From Copromyces sp. CBS 386.78 (Eukaryota; Ascomycota; Sordariomycetes; Sordariales; Sordariaceae), in assembly GCA_030685235.1 (NCBI GenBank), contig MU839111.1, forward strand, positions 343,997-407,996: a DNA stretch of 64,000 nucleotides, in the 5' to 3' direction. Under the pieces are notes generated by a model. The model saw nothing but the letters and a program-made list of their open reading frames with translations. It did not search any database and was not told the origin of the DNA. Shown one piece after another: positions 51,172 through 63,912 of the stretch; positions within the stretch are counted from its first letter, which is position 1, and every line of letters begins with the position of its first letter. The position numbers and the translations under genes were made by a program.

Positions 51172-51392
51172 TATTATAGGATTAGCCTATAATATACCTA
51201 CCCTACACTAACTATTAATATATTATGCCTAGAATTATAGTACGGTTACGTGTAGGGTTATATGTACGTACGGACTGGCCTTCTAGGGCTCTCGCCTATA
51301 TAGCCAGTCCTTCGCACACATTCTTCCTTTCCTCTCCTTCGTACAACAACGCATATCTTACCCTACCCCCAATAGTGCCTTACCTCGTGATA
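51172..51392 (+). repeat. LTR-RT1 3' LTR (221 bp)
   Basis: Begins tattatagg and ends cgtgata, followed by TSD gtacg. Collinear with 32,877-33,097; the differences are transitions. Confidence 0.95.
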
Positions 51393-54300
51393 GTACGTAA
51401 TAAATTTCGAAGAGACCCCGCTATTACCCCTCCTTAAACTAGTAATTATAAATATCGATATATTTGAGTTTGGTTTAAAATTTAATATTTTCCTTCGTAA
51501 TAAAACGGATCGTCTACTTATTATTATATTTTAAAGGGATAATATTAAATTTAAATTTTATTATAAGGGTTTAGAGGAGGCGCTTTACCTATATACCTTC
51601 CTTTATTCCTTAGGAGAGGGATAGTAATTCTATTTCAATAGTAAAAGTTATAACTATATCCTATTTATTAATTTGCTAATTTATTATACTTCTAAATAAT
51701 TATATTACAAACTTTTAAAAGTTTTTATAATTTAATATATTATTAGCGGAGGACGAATCTATTAGTACGTCGAATCTATACTTACCCCCTAATTACAATA
51801 TATAATCTACGGTACTTCTAATAAAGGCTTTAAACTAATTACTAGCGTAATAATAATAAGGATTAAAATTAATAAAGAAACGAATTAATTAAGAAATTAT
51901 AAAAGATAAGTCTAGCCGGGTAATAATTATTAAATAGAGGAGTTTACTAATAGCTTTTTAATATTATTTAATTAAGTATTAAGGAGCTATTTCTATTAAA
52001 AGTATTAATTCTTCTTATATTATAGGAGTATTTAGAATTTTCTTATTTTATATAAAGTTCTCCGTAATTTTTAAAATATATTATCGTTAAAATAACTAAA
52101 TTAACCGTTTTAATTTATTTCGAAGGATTTCGATACTAAAAAATTATTAAAAATTATAATCGCCTATAAGTTAGTAGTAGTCCTTAAATATAATAATTAT
52201 TTAATTAATTAAATTAAAGTATTCTCCTTTATAGGCGATAATGATATGATTAATATAGAAGAAGATTATTATATTATAGTAAATATAAATATATAATTCT
52301 ATAAGGATAGTTGAGAGGCTAATTTTTAAAAGGGTTCTAATAAATTCCTTTTATTATAATAAAGGGGATTTATACAAATTGTAGAAAATTTTTAATAATT
52401 TTAATATTTTTCCTTACCGTCCGTATCCCTAAAGCGCCCGTATATAAATAAACTTATTAAAATACGCATTAACAAAAGTATTAATAGTATTATACTATTT
52501 AAATTCGAAATCGAAATAAACTACAATAACTATTATAATCTATAAAGAGCGGATCGCGAAAATAGTTACGTATATATCGTATACGCTATTACATTCCTAT
52601 TAATTTCTTTATATAATTAAATAAACTTTATACTTTAAGAAGAATCTTTCCGCATTAAATTTGTACGTATATACCTATATAGAATCGAAGGGGACTTTAT
52701 TTTTAATCTTCTACTCGCTTTTATCGACTTATATTTATAATTTCTTTTCTTCGTAATTAATTATATACTTTTATTTAATTCGACGAAAAATAATATAAAA
52801 GGGATAATAATATAATTCTTTATAAAATTTAAGGGGAAGAGGAAAGTCTCGCTATTAAAATATAATTAATATATATATCGTATCGAAGTAATTAATTTTA
52901 TTATAAGTCAATTTCGAATTTAATAAAAACTCTTCCTCTAATATTTCTACTTTAAATTCTATAAAACGCAACCGGTTTAACCTTTCTTTCGAAATAGGGT
53001 TATTTTTAAAGATAATTATATTAAGGCGGGAAAGTATAGTTAGGAAGCCTCCTATTTATTCGAAATACTAATTGTAAATCGGCTAATTCTTTTATAATTA
53101 GGAAATATTTAACCTACTAATAAGAAATAATATTAGATTTTCTAAAGGAAATAAATATACAGTTCCAACCTCCTCCTTATTTAATATTATATCCTACTAA
53201 TTATTATACGACTCCAATACCTCTTTTTACTCATAAATAAATATAGATTCGATTGGTTCAATTGAAAATAGGTTAATAGCGTCGATAATAGTTAATATAA
53301 ATTCGATAACGGGACCTTCGTCTTCGTTATCTTCGTTTTCCACCTATTTAATGAGAAAGTCTTTTCGCACTGCCATAAAAGTCTTTTTACACTGTAGTAA
53401 AAAATGAAACTAGGTCTAACTTATCCAAATAAAGGCTTAGGTAAGTAAGAGTAGTATTGAAATTTTTCTTATTTTTTTCTCTATAATATAGCGCCCACGA
53501 CCACATCGCAACGTTACCCGGCAGAGAGTTAAGACTAAAAGGTAAAAATTTGGATAGAATTTATTCCTTTTTAATATTTAGTTTTAGAAAGACGCTAGAG
53601 GCTAAATAAAAATACCTTGTAAATACTGTTTTATAGAGTAAAAAACACCAAAAATTCCAACCCCACTCTTATACCTCTTACTTTAAATTTGGCGGAGTTA
53701 TATATATATGCCTTTTTGCTAACAGTGTAGGAAGACTTTTATGGCAGTGCGAAAAGACTTTCTCTATTTAATAGGGAAAGGTTTAGAAACGTCGATATTT
53801 AATTAATAAAAATTATTTAATTATACGGCCAATTCTTCGAAGGATATATTAAAAGTATTATAGAGAATTTAAATATTATTTATAAAAATTTCGTTTTCGT
53901 TAAATACGACATTTCGTATAGTAATTACCTTATTAATATACAAATTCTAAATATAATAAATATTAATTAATTAATAGCCTACCAAATATTTAATTTAAAT
54001 ACGTCGTTTTAACTTCTAAATCTTCTTTTAATTATATAGTATATCGATTATAAACGTAAAAGCTTTATACCCGTATACCTTTAAATAAACTAGCCTAAAT
54101 ATTACTTATTACTACCCGCCGTTTCGGTTTATCGTATACGCTATTAAGTATTCTTCTAAGGATTTCTAATTAAATTCCCTTCGTAGGGTCCTATTTATAA
54201 AGTAGGCTATTACTATTATAATCTCTCTTTAAAATTCTTAAAGTAAATAAATACCATTTATTATTATTACCGCTTTCTCTTTAATTATACCTTCCGAGCG

Positions 54301-55446
54301 CTCAGCGCCGCCGTTCTAAACTTATAAATAAAGAGCTAAGAATTCGATAATCGTTCTTCTCTAAGAGAAGAAAATAGCGATATAGGGTTTTAATATTATA
54401 ATTTTATTATTATATTTAATTACTTTTACTTTAATTTAATAATATAATTTTAAATTATTAAATAATAATATAAACGTAGTAATAATTAAATTCGTTAACC
54501 GGTCAAATAGGTAATAAAGCTATACGTACCCGGATTAACGATTTATAACAATTATTAGGTTAGAAATAGTTCCCCTACTAGCCTTTACAACTAGATAATT
54601 AAAAAAATCAATCGCAAATTTTATCCTTAAGCCTTCTAGCGCGTCGTAAACTTCCCTTCGTACTTAGCGCTTTAATTTAGCTACTATATAGGAATTGCAA
54701 TAAATTAAATCTAGGCCCTTTAAATAGATTTTATACTCCTAATTAATTAATTAAATTAATATTTTTAAATTAGGGTAATTAAGCTGAAAGTACTAATATA
54801 AAGTATTGCCCTCTTAAAATTTTTTAACAATTTTATTAATAAACCGGTAAAATCGTACGTAAAAAGAGGATTAGTTAGTACGTATTTCGAAGGGGACGTA
54901 TTCTAATACAAACTATTTAAATTTTAAAAAAAAACTATAAACGAAGGAATTATTTGAACGGAAATATAAATAATTAAATTCGATAATTTAATCTTAATAA
55001 AGTCCTCTTTCTAATAATTTTCTTAAAGAAACGAAATTATAAACTATCCTTAATATAAATACGACGTTATTAAATTTAAAACTTATAGGGTAACCTTCGT
55101 CGTCATTTATAATTAAATAGACTATCCCGTACCCTTCAATTGTAATAAATTTATTTCCTACCTAAATATAATTTCCTTTCGCCACCTTTATAAGGATTTT
55201 AAGACAATTAGCCTTATTAAAAATATGAATTATTATACTTAAATTAAAAATCGTTAAATCTCTTAATAAGTATTTAAACGCGTTATATTAAAGTTTTAAT
55301 ATTAAGAAATTCGCTTCGCAATTAATATTATTAATATACCGACTTTTTAATTAAGCGCCGCTAATATTTTTATTGAGGGCGAAGGTAATTCCCGTTCCCT
55401 ATTCCTTATTTAAAGTCTTTATTCGAATTTTCTTTATTTATTAAGC
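51393..55446 (-). mobile_element. Ty1/copia relic, main body (minus strand)
   Basis: On the minus strand, 51,950-51,398 reads as copia RNase H: AISKLLYLIIITRLDLSFII (51,955-51,896), a segment matching the STTEAEYMALS region (ITFTIEIELLSLS), then IKYIDI and FEIYYV just before LTR-RT1. The next residues, KKLIADGLTK, lie on the far side at 32,445, so one reading frame continues across LTR-RT1 and element A. Upstream (53,350-52,000 and 55,446-53,773) are further minus-strand ghost frames that I cannot assign to RT or integrase motifs with confidence. Element D interrupts at 53,353. No 5' LTR was found before the balanced DNA starting near 55,447. Confidence 0.7.
53353..53764. mobile_element. Short MULE-type non-autonomous element D (412 bp)
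   Basis: Starts GAGAAAGTCTTTTCGCAC and ends gtgcgaaaagactttctc, a near-perfect TIR, with perfect 8-bp TSD tatttaat (53,345-53,352 and 53,765-53,772). Length 412 bp, identical to the reconstructed length of element E. Inserted in the copia relic. Confidence 0.95.
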
Positions 55447-55958
55447 GAATTTATTGAAACACTATGCCCATGCAAGGAGATGCGCGGCCCACCAAAGGTG
55501 TTACGGATAGTCTCTCATAACAACGACGCTCTCCAAATTGTCAGCCCTTATTTTTTCTCCTGCGGATCCGCCCCGCTTTTCGGCCGCCACAGCAGAGCAT
55601 GTGGCGCGTGGCTTGGAACCTACGGGTCCAAATGGTGTGACATTGTGATTGGTGGGGGTGGGGTTCATTTGGTCCCGTAAGGAATTCCAAGACTGCGATG
55701 GTCCGAGCGGAGGTGGCTGAGTGAATGAGACTAGTCACAGAAGAAATCCGTACTGAAGGTCGCGGTCCGTAGGCCCGCATCGACGTAGCGCGGCGGTGTT
55801 TCTGTTTATAGGCAGCGAATGCAAAAAAACACGGACAATATATTGATCCGTACGTTTTTTCGCACTGTATTTCGCAACTGTATTTCGCATTCGATTAATT
55901 AGTTAGAAGGGTAGATCCTGGTAGAGATGCAAAACACTTTTTCTATTTCAATAAAAAA
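55447..55958. other. Balanced host DNA segment, left half
   Basis: About 500 bp of non-RIP composition between two RIP blocks. Overlapping frames exist (plus 55,480-55,680, minus 55,780-55,541) without recognisable content. A cgcactgtattt/cgcaactgtattt 12-13 bp tandem repeat lies at about 55,861-55,885. Removing E, F and G joins this directly to 63,673 onwards, so both halves are one former locus. Confidence 0.7.
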
Positions 55959-56139
55959 GAGAAAGTCTTTTCGCACTGCTATAAAAGTCTTCCTACACTA
56001 TCAGCAAAAAGGCATATATATATAACTCCGCCAAATTTAAAATAAGAGGTATAAGAGTAGGGTTGGAATTTTCGGTATTTTTTACTCTATAAAACAATAT
56101 TTACAAGGAATTTTTATCTAGCCTCTAGCGTCTTTCTAA

Positions 56140-59100
56140 GAGAACGTCTTTTCGCACCGCCATCAAAGTTTATTCGCACCGCCGCCCTACCGTCGCCCCG
56201 CCCTTCCCGCACGCTAATATACCCCAAAATTTTTAAGCTAATTAAATCGCTCGTATCTAGATTAGGGTTTATATTCAGTTTGGTAGCGGTATTCTTTTAT
56301 AAATTTTACACTAGAAATTTAGGCATTATATTCTTTTACGAAATATTACATACCCGTACCTAGATATGTATTTAGATTGGTTACTTTATAGCGTACTTTA
56401 TAGCATACTTAGCGGTACGGTCGTATATTGTACGGTCGTATATTGTACGGTCGTATATCGTTTAATTAAGCGATTAATTAATTGAGCGATTAATTAATTG
56501 TATTTAATTTATATTAATTTATTTAATAATAATTTATTTGATATTTATCGTATAATTGAGTATTTTAATTGCTAGCGAGTCTTAACGAGTGTTCTAAAAT
56601 ATTAGAATTTCCTTTATTAGTTTTGTATACTAATTATACGTATATTATACTGTATATTTTGCGTGCTAATAGGAGTAGTATTAGTAGGAGTATTTCTTCG
56701 TTTCCGTATAGATTTATTATTTTTTTTTGTATTTTTTCCTTTTATATTATTACGAAAGCGGCTTCGTCCCCTTATTTATATACTAGTTAAATTGCGGCGG
56801 TTAGCCTTATTAATTTGTTTAAAGTCTACGCCCTTTTATGTAAATACGTTTCGCTAGATAGATAGCGCTATTCGTATTAAAGTAATAGGATTTTAGCTTA
56901 CCTTAAATTAGCGGCCGCGGTTGAACTATAAGCGAAGCCTTCTTTGAAGTTGTAATAGTTGTATTAATATAATTAAAGGAGGGGGGGCTTAAATGTTAAT
57001 TAGCGTAGTTAACCGGAGAATATAAAGTTTTAGTACGAAGGGGGTATTATAGTAAGGTCGACTTTTAAATTTAATTACTTTATTAAAGTCTTAGTATTTA
57101 AAGTATTAATCTTCGTTATTTAATAATTTAGTAAGTTATTAGAAGGGGTAATAATTGAATTTATTAAGTATAAATATTTAAAATTAATTGAAGAGTAATT
57201 CGAAGATTATATACGAATAAGGTAAACCGAATTACGTAATAAATTTGCTTATATATAGTTCGAATTCTTTTAAATTTAGTTTAGCTTCCGTTAAGAGAGT
57301 ACTAAATATAATATAACGTTGACGTACTACTTTATCGAAAGCCTTCTAATAGACTTTTTTATAAGTCTTTTTTAATTATAGTTAGGCGAAATATTTGATT
57401 TTAGTACGTACAATCTATTTTTCAATCTCGTTTTCAATATTCTTTTTTATACTTTTAATTAATTTAAAATTTTATATAACGGCGGCGATAATAATACTAT
57501 TATTTATATAAGGGAGGGATAGTCAATTTATTATAAATTATATAGGGGGGAATATAAATTTATTACTAATAATATAATTCTTTAAGGTACGGTTCGTTAA
57601 TTCGATTAATAATATAGTACGATAGCCGAAATTTAAGCGTTCGTTAACGTAATAAGTAGCTTACTCCTACTTTATAATTATATACGTATTTTTTAAATAT
57701 ATAATAATTATTTCTTATTATAAAAAATAATTATAAAGCCTCTCCTATACGGTATTAAAATCGTTAACCGTATACGCGTAATATATATACTTCTAAAGAG
57801 TATAAAACTTAAATCGTAGATACTCTATAGTATTAAGGAGAGTTCCTAATTAATTTATACTATTTATTAAGCGGTTAAAATTATTAATTACTTCCCAATC
57901 TTCCTTATTAAATTTATTTAAAGTCGTAGCATTATTAAATAGCTATATTAATTAAATTAATTAAGTTAATTACAGTATTTATTATATTAATACCGATATT
58001 TCTTATTATATTTACGTAGCGATTATAGCGGAGTGAATACGGCTAATTTGGGCGGTAACCTTTTTATTCTATTTATACTTAATATTTAATATTATATTCT
58101 TATTAACGTAAAATATATAGAGTTATAATTCCGTATAGGGGTAAATATATTTAACTATTAATTTTATTACTATATTATAATCTATAATAATAATTTGTAA
58201 TTTATTAGCGGCGATAACTTTACGACGAACGTTAATTTAATCTATAAATTAATTAAAACCCTCCTATCGTTCGTTATTAATTAGCCCGAAATTATAATTA
58301 AAAGTATAATTAATACTAATTATACCGATAATTTAGAAGAAGGCTAGGCCTTTATTATTAATTTTATATATATTATTATATATTTGGACCTAAAGATTTT
58401 CCTTCTACATATATTCTCCTTATAAATTGAGAAACGCTATTTGCACCGCTGCAAAACTCTCACTGCACCGCCGCCCCACCTTCGCCCCATTTCTCCCGCG
58501 CGCTAATGTACTCTAAAATTTTTGAATTAATTAAATTGCTCGTATCTAGATCGTAATCCACACTCTACTTCGCACTTATATTCTTTTATAGATTTTATAC
58601 CAAAAATTTGGGCATTATATTCTTTTACGAAATATTACGTACCCGCACCCAGATATATATTTAGATTGGCTACTTTATAGCGTACTTTATAGCGTACTTA
58701 GCGGTACGGTCGTATATTACACGGTCGTACATTGTTCAATTGAACGATTAATTAATTGTATTTAATCTATATTAATCTATATATTTATCTAGTTTCTATC
58801 GTGAAATCGAATAATTTAATTGCTAATAAGGGCTCTAAAATCTTAGCGAGTACTTTAAAGTACTAAATTATTAGCTTTATATATTAGTAATCCGTATATT
58901 ACGCTGTTAAATATTAATTAGGGTACTAGCTAGTATATTTCCTTTACTTTATATAATATTACCTCCCCTCTTTCCTTTTCCCTTACCTCTCTATATATCT
59001 CTTCCTCTTATACTACTACGAAGGCGGCCTCGTCCTTTCGTCTATATATTAATTAGATTACGGCGGTTAGTTTTATTAGTTTACTTAAGGTTTACGCCTT

Positions 59101-62100
59101 CTTATATAAATATATTTCGCTAAATAAATAGTATTATTCGTATTAAAGTAATAGGGTTTCGGCTTGCTTTAAGTTAGCGGTTATAGTTAGGCTATAAGTA
59201 AGGCCGTTTTCGAAACCGTAATACCGCCGCTTAGAATTGAATTGGTGTAATTAAAGGAGGGGGAGTTTAAATATTAATTAATGTAGTTAACCGGGGAGCG
59301 TGAAGATTAGTAGTAAATAGCGTAGCGTTTTGAAGGCGGCCTTTAAATTTTGTTACTTTATTGAATTCCTAATATTATAGATATTTATCGTCGTTATCGA
59401 AGGATTTAGTAAGCTATTAGTACGGGTAAAAATCTAGTTTATTGAATTTAAATAGCTTCGATCGGTCGAATATACGTTCGAATATTATATACGAATATAG
59501 TAAGCTAAATTATATGGTAAATTTGCCTGTATATAATTCTAATTCGTCGGGGTATAGATTGGCATCCGTAGGAATAGTATTAAGTGCGATATAGCGTTAG
59601 TAAACGACCTTCTTAAGCGCTAACCAAGAGACTTATTTAAGAGTAGTATTGTACTAATTTTTATTGAAAAATTCGTTTATTATACGAATCTTCTCCTTTA
59701 TAACCCTTTTATCTATTTTCTTTTTTATTGCGGCGATGAATTTAAAATTTTATTAAATCGTTATAATAACCGTACTATTATTTATAAAAAACGTATAAAG
59801 ATATTAGAATTAATGTAAAATATATGGGGGGAATATAGGTTAGTATAGGTATTAAAGTTAGACTTTACTAGTAATAATGAAATTTTTGAAGTTATAATTA
59901 ATTAATTTAATTGGCGATATAGTACGATAGCCAACATTAAACCTTTTGTTAATATAATATGTAGCCTATTCTTCCTTTATAGTTATATACGTTTTTTTTA
60001 AATACGTAATAATTACTGTTTATTACGAAAAGTAATTATAAAGCCTTTTAAAGGCGGTATTGAAATTATCTTTAATATACGTATAGTATATATATTTTTA
60101 GAGGGTATAAAGTCTAGTTCGTAAATACTTTATAATATTGGGTAGAAGTTCTAAATTATCTGTGCCGTCTATTAAGCGGTTTAAATTACTAATTACTTCT
60201 CGATTTTTATCGTTAAGATTTTCTAGATTCGTTATATTATTGGGTTGCGCTAGCGTAGGCTGGGCCGATATTAATACCGATATTTCTCGCTAGAATTGTA
60301 CTTATATTATAGCGGTATAAATATTAGTAATTTAAGCGGCGACCTTCCTATCTTATTTATATTTAATATTTAATATTTAATACTACGTTCTTATTAATAT
60401 AGAAGATATATAATTAAAATTTAGTTTCTAGATAAATTCGTTTAATAATTGCCCTTATTGCTGTATTGTAATTTATAATAGTTATTTACGGTTTAGCAGC
60501 GCTAATAGTTTGATAACGAATATTAATTTAATCTATTAATTAATTAAATCCTTTTTGCCGCTCGTTATTAATAAAGTTAAATCCGTAGTTAAAAGTATGC
60601 TTAATACTAGTTATACTAATAATTTAGAAGAAGGCGAGCCCTTTATTATTAATTTTATATGTATTATTGTATATTTATACGTATAATTAATATTGTTAGG
60701 ACTCCTCTCTTTAAGGATTAGTTTAGAAAATAGTAATTAATTTAATTTTAATTATATTTATCCAATTAACTTTAAAGTAGATTTTACTCTCTATAAGAAA
60801 CTTTATAGTCTATTAAAACAGGGTATACCCAGCTATAACCTCCTTTTTAAATTTATAATATAGGTTTTCCAACTATTTAATTGTGAAATATAAATTTAGG
60901 AACTGCTATTCTAATTCGACGGCAATCTTATAATTATATATATTAGGTCGGTTAATATACGTAGCTACTAAAACTTTATATTCAATTTTAAATACCTTAT
61001 AAATTTATATTTTATTAGTAAGAGGATAAGTATATTCTTTATAACCTTTTCGCAATTTAAAAGTTTATTTCCTATTATTATATTTTAACGCTTGAATATA
61101 CCTTTGCTAAAAGTATCCTTATTTAATTATTAATATAGAACGAAAGTAGGCGTTAAATTTACGAATAATATTATTTACGTATATAAAATAAAAACGAATA
61201 TAATTAAAATCATTTATTATATTATTAGAGCGGCTTTTTACCATATTATAACTAAATTCTCTTACCTATTTTTAAATAGTTATAATTAATTAATTGAATT
61301 TCTTATACTAGGTATTAAAAACGGTATAGTTGTTATACTTATAGCGGCGAAAAGAGGGGGGGGGCTTATATAATTCGTTTTTTTAATCGTTAGGCTAGTC
61401 TTTATATTCGTTATTAATATTTATAGGTTACGCTAAAGTAAGTTCGTTAAGTTCGCTAGGTTTGCTAGGCTTGTTAAGTTCGATTGGGGTATCGTTTATT
61501 GAAGGTCTTAGATTAGGGTCGATAAGAATAAGGTTGATTGTTTTACGGTCGTATACGCCCGTCGGCTAGGTTGCTATATTGGCTATTTACGTTATAATTA
61601 GTTAGGGAAATATATAGAAAAAATAACGGATTATTTTTTACTATTAATAGATGCTAGCGCTTTATTTACTTGGGCGATATTTTGTAATACGCGATAGTAG
61701 TTTAATTAATTATAGGGAGGGTAATAATAGTAATAGAGGAAGTAATAATGCGATGCGACGATGTAAATTGTTAAATATAATGATAGATTACTAGTTACGA
61801 AATTTGGTACGTATAGGGGTTTAAATATATAATAGGTTATAATTTGGGGGCTTAGCGGGCGCGGTATAGTTTACTAACGCTAAGAATAGGATTGTAGAGA
61901 CCTAGAATAGATGCGAGCGATTTAATTGGTTTAAAAAATTTAGGGTGTATTAGCGCGCGGGAGAGATGGGACGAGGGTGGGGCGGCGGTGCAGTGAGAGT
62001 TTTGCAGCGGTGCAGATAGCGTTTCTCTATAAATTACTTTAAAAGAAGGCGGTTAATTTAATTTCGTTAGTATTTTACTAGTTAATTATAAAGTAAATCC

Positions 62101-63425
62101 CCTTTTTAGTAAAGAGTTTTATAGTAAGTTAGAAGGGGATATAATTAATTTATACCTCCTTTTTAAATTTGTAACGAAAGTTAATAAGCTAGCAGTTTAT
62201 AAATTATCTTTTAAACTCTAGAAATTTCTTTTCCAATTCGGTTATAATCTTACAATTAATTATACTAAGGCAATTGATATAAATAACGATAAAGGCTTTA
62301 TATTAAAATTTAAATATTAAATAGATTAATAACTTTTTATTAGGCAAATAATTATAAAATTTATAGCCTTATCGAAGATTGAAAGTCTACCGTCTATTAT
62401 TATACTTTAATACCTTAATATACCCCTACTAAGAACATCCCTATTTAGCTATTAAAATTTTTCGAAAACGGTTAACAGTTTTACAAATAGGGCTAATAGA
62501 ACAAGTAATATAAAATCGTATATAACCGAAACCGTTAATATAATTATTAGAACGACCTTTTACAATATTATAATTAAACTTTCTTAATTAGTCTTTAATA
62601 ATTATAATTAATTTACTAAATTTTTTATATTAAGTATTAAAAATTGTATAATTATTATATTCGTAGCAGTAAAAAATAATTTTATATAATTTATTATCGT
62701 CGTTATTATTATTATTAAGTTAATTATTATCGTTAGGCTAACTATTATTGATTTCTATTAATTATATTGAAGTAAGCTCGTTAGGGAATTCGTTAAAAAA
62801 TTCGCTAAAGGTATAAGATTCGCTAAGGGTATAAGATTCGTTAAGTTCAATTAGGGTATCGCCTATTAAGGGTTTTAATTTAAGGTCGATAAAATTAAGG
62901 TCGATTACTTATTAATTAGGGTATACGCTACTACGGTCGCGTACGCCCGTCGGTTAGGTTACTATATCAGTTATTTATATTATAATTAATTAGAGAAATA
63001 TATAGAAAAGATAACAAATTATTTTTTACCGTTAATAAATATTAGCGCTTTATTTACTTAGGTAATATTTCGTAATACGTAATAGTAATTTGATTAATTA
63101 TAGGAGGGTAATAATAATAATAGTAATAGAGGAAGCAATAATGTAATACGACGATATAAATCGCTAAGTATAACGATAGATTATTAGACTAATTAGTATA
63201 GTACGAAATTTGGGTATAATAGGCTATAATTTAGGGGTTTGGCGGGCGCGGTACGGTTTGCTAACGCTAAGAATAGGAGTTGTAGACCCTGATTTGGATG
63301 CGAGCGATTTGATTGGCTTAAAAATTTTAGAGTATATTAGCGCGCGGGAAGGGCGGGGCGACGGCGGGGCGATGGTGGGGCGGCGGTGCGAATAGACTTT
63401 GATGGCGGTGCGAAAAGACTTTCTC
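56140..63425 (-). mobile_element. Long MULE transposon copy F, carrying nested copy G
   Basis: Starts GAGAACGTCTTTTCGCACC, ends gtgcgaaaagactttctc, with perfect TSD ctttctaa (56,132-56,139 and 63,426-63,433) inside element E. Total 7,286 bp. Without G and its TSD it is 3,679 bp, exactly the size of copy C, but in inverse orientation: its left end corresponds to C's right end, including the cggtcgtat tandem motif at about 56,413-56,460. The transposase ghost therefore runs on the minus strand, from about 62,870 down to about 56,560, interrupted by G upstream of the first catalytic Asp. Confidence 0.95.
58429..62027 (-). mobile_element. Long MULE transposon copy G (3,599 bp, CGCTATT subtype)
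   Basis: Starts GAGAAACGCTATTTGCACC, ends gcagatagcgtttctc, with perfect 8-bp TSD tataaatt (58,421-58,428 and 62,028-62,035). Oriented like F. The inner TIR motif differs from C and F (aaaactctcactgcaccgcc in place of aaagtctattcgcaccgcc), while the ccgccccacc zone and the cgcgcgctaat motif are shared. A minus-strand transposase ghost is present, heavily RIP-mutated. Confidence 0.95.
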
Positions 63426-63672
63426 CTTTCTAAAACTAAATATTAAAAACAAATAAATTTTATTCAAATTTTTACCTTTTAGTCTTAACTCTCCGCCGAA
63501 TAAAGTTACGATATAATCGTAGGCGCTATATCATAGAGAAAAAAATAAGAAAAATTCCAATACTACTCTTACTTACCTAGACCTTTATTTAGATAAGTTA
63601 CACCTAATTTCATTTTTTACTACAGTATAAAAAGACTATTATAGCAGTGCGAAAAAACGTTCTCATAAAAAA

Positions 63673-63912
63673 AACCCACTTTTAAGAAATGCGCCAATAT
63701 AAAAAGACCAGCAAAATGATCGCCGCGATTAGGCGGTCATTTTGGTACCGGTTATATCTTTTTCCGATGCCTAGTTGTTGTGAAAAATTAAAAAGAAGCG
63801 TTTTTCTTAGATTTTGGACAGTGGAAAACCAAAAACGACTAAGTTTTTGGCCTGCCGGTAACTCCTTGCCTGCCGGCAATTCCTTAAGGCTTGGGGCAGC
63901 GAAACCGACTAA
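63673..63912. other. Balanced host DNA, right half, before the hexamer array
   Basis: Continuation of 55,447-55,958 across the insertion. It contains an imperfect hairpin (atgatcgcc..ggcggtcat, about 63,716-63,741) and an 18-bp tandem pair starting gcctgccgg at about 63,850-63,885. gactaagtt occurs twice (about 63,836 and 63,907). A 65-codon minus-strand frame (63,879-63,682) has no recognisable content. It could be the 3' end of a retroposon tailed by the hexamer array. Confidence 0.5.

Larger units (their letters stand above)
32877..51392 (+). mobile_element. Ty3/gypsy chromovirus relic LTR-RT1 (with nested insertions)
   Basis: Bounded by 221-bp LTRs and a perfect 5-bp TSD, gtacg at 32,872-32,876 and 51,393-51,397. 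After subtracting LTR-RT2 with its TSD and MULE copy C with its TSD, the element is 7,259 bp. Ghost order on the plus strand is gag with zinc knuckle, aspartic protease, RT, RNase H, integrase, chromodomain; integrase after RT defines Ty3/gypsy. A polypurine tract (gaggggggata) precedes the 3' LTR at about 51,160. All frames carry RIP stops. It sits inside the copia relic and interrupts its RNase H region. Confidence 0.95.
55959..63664. mobile_element. Short MULE-type element E, split by nested copies F and G
   Basis: Left part 55,959-56,139 and right part 63,434-63,664 together make 412 bp. Starts GAGAAAGTCTTTTCGCAC, ends gtgcgaaaaaacgttctc, and has a perfect 8-bp TSD ataaaaaa (55,951-55,958 and 63,665-63,672). 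The interior resembles element D in inverse orientation (ggcatatatatata near 56,012 against the same motif inverted near 53,705). Confidence 0.95.
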
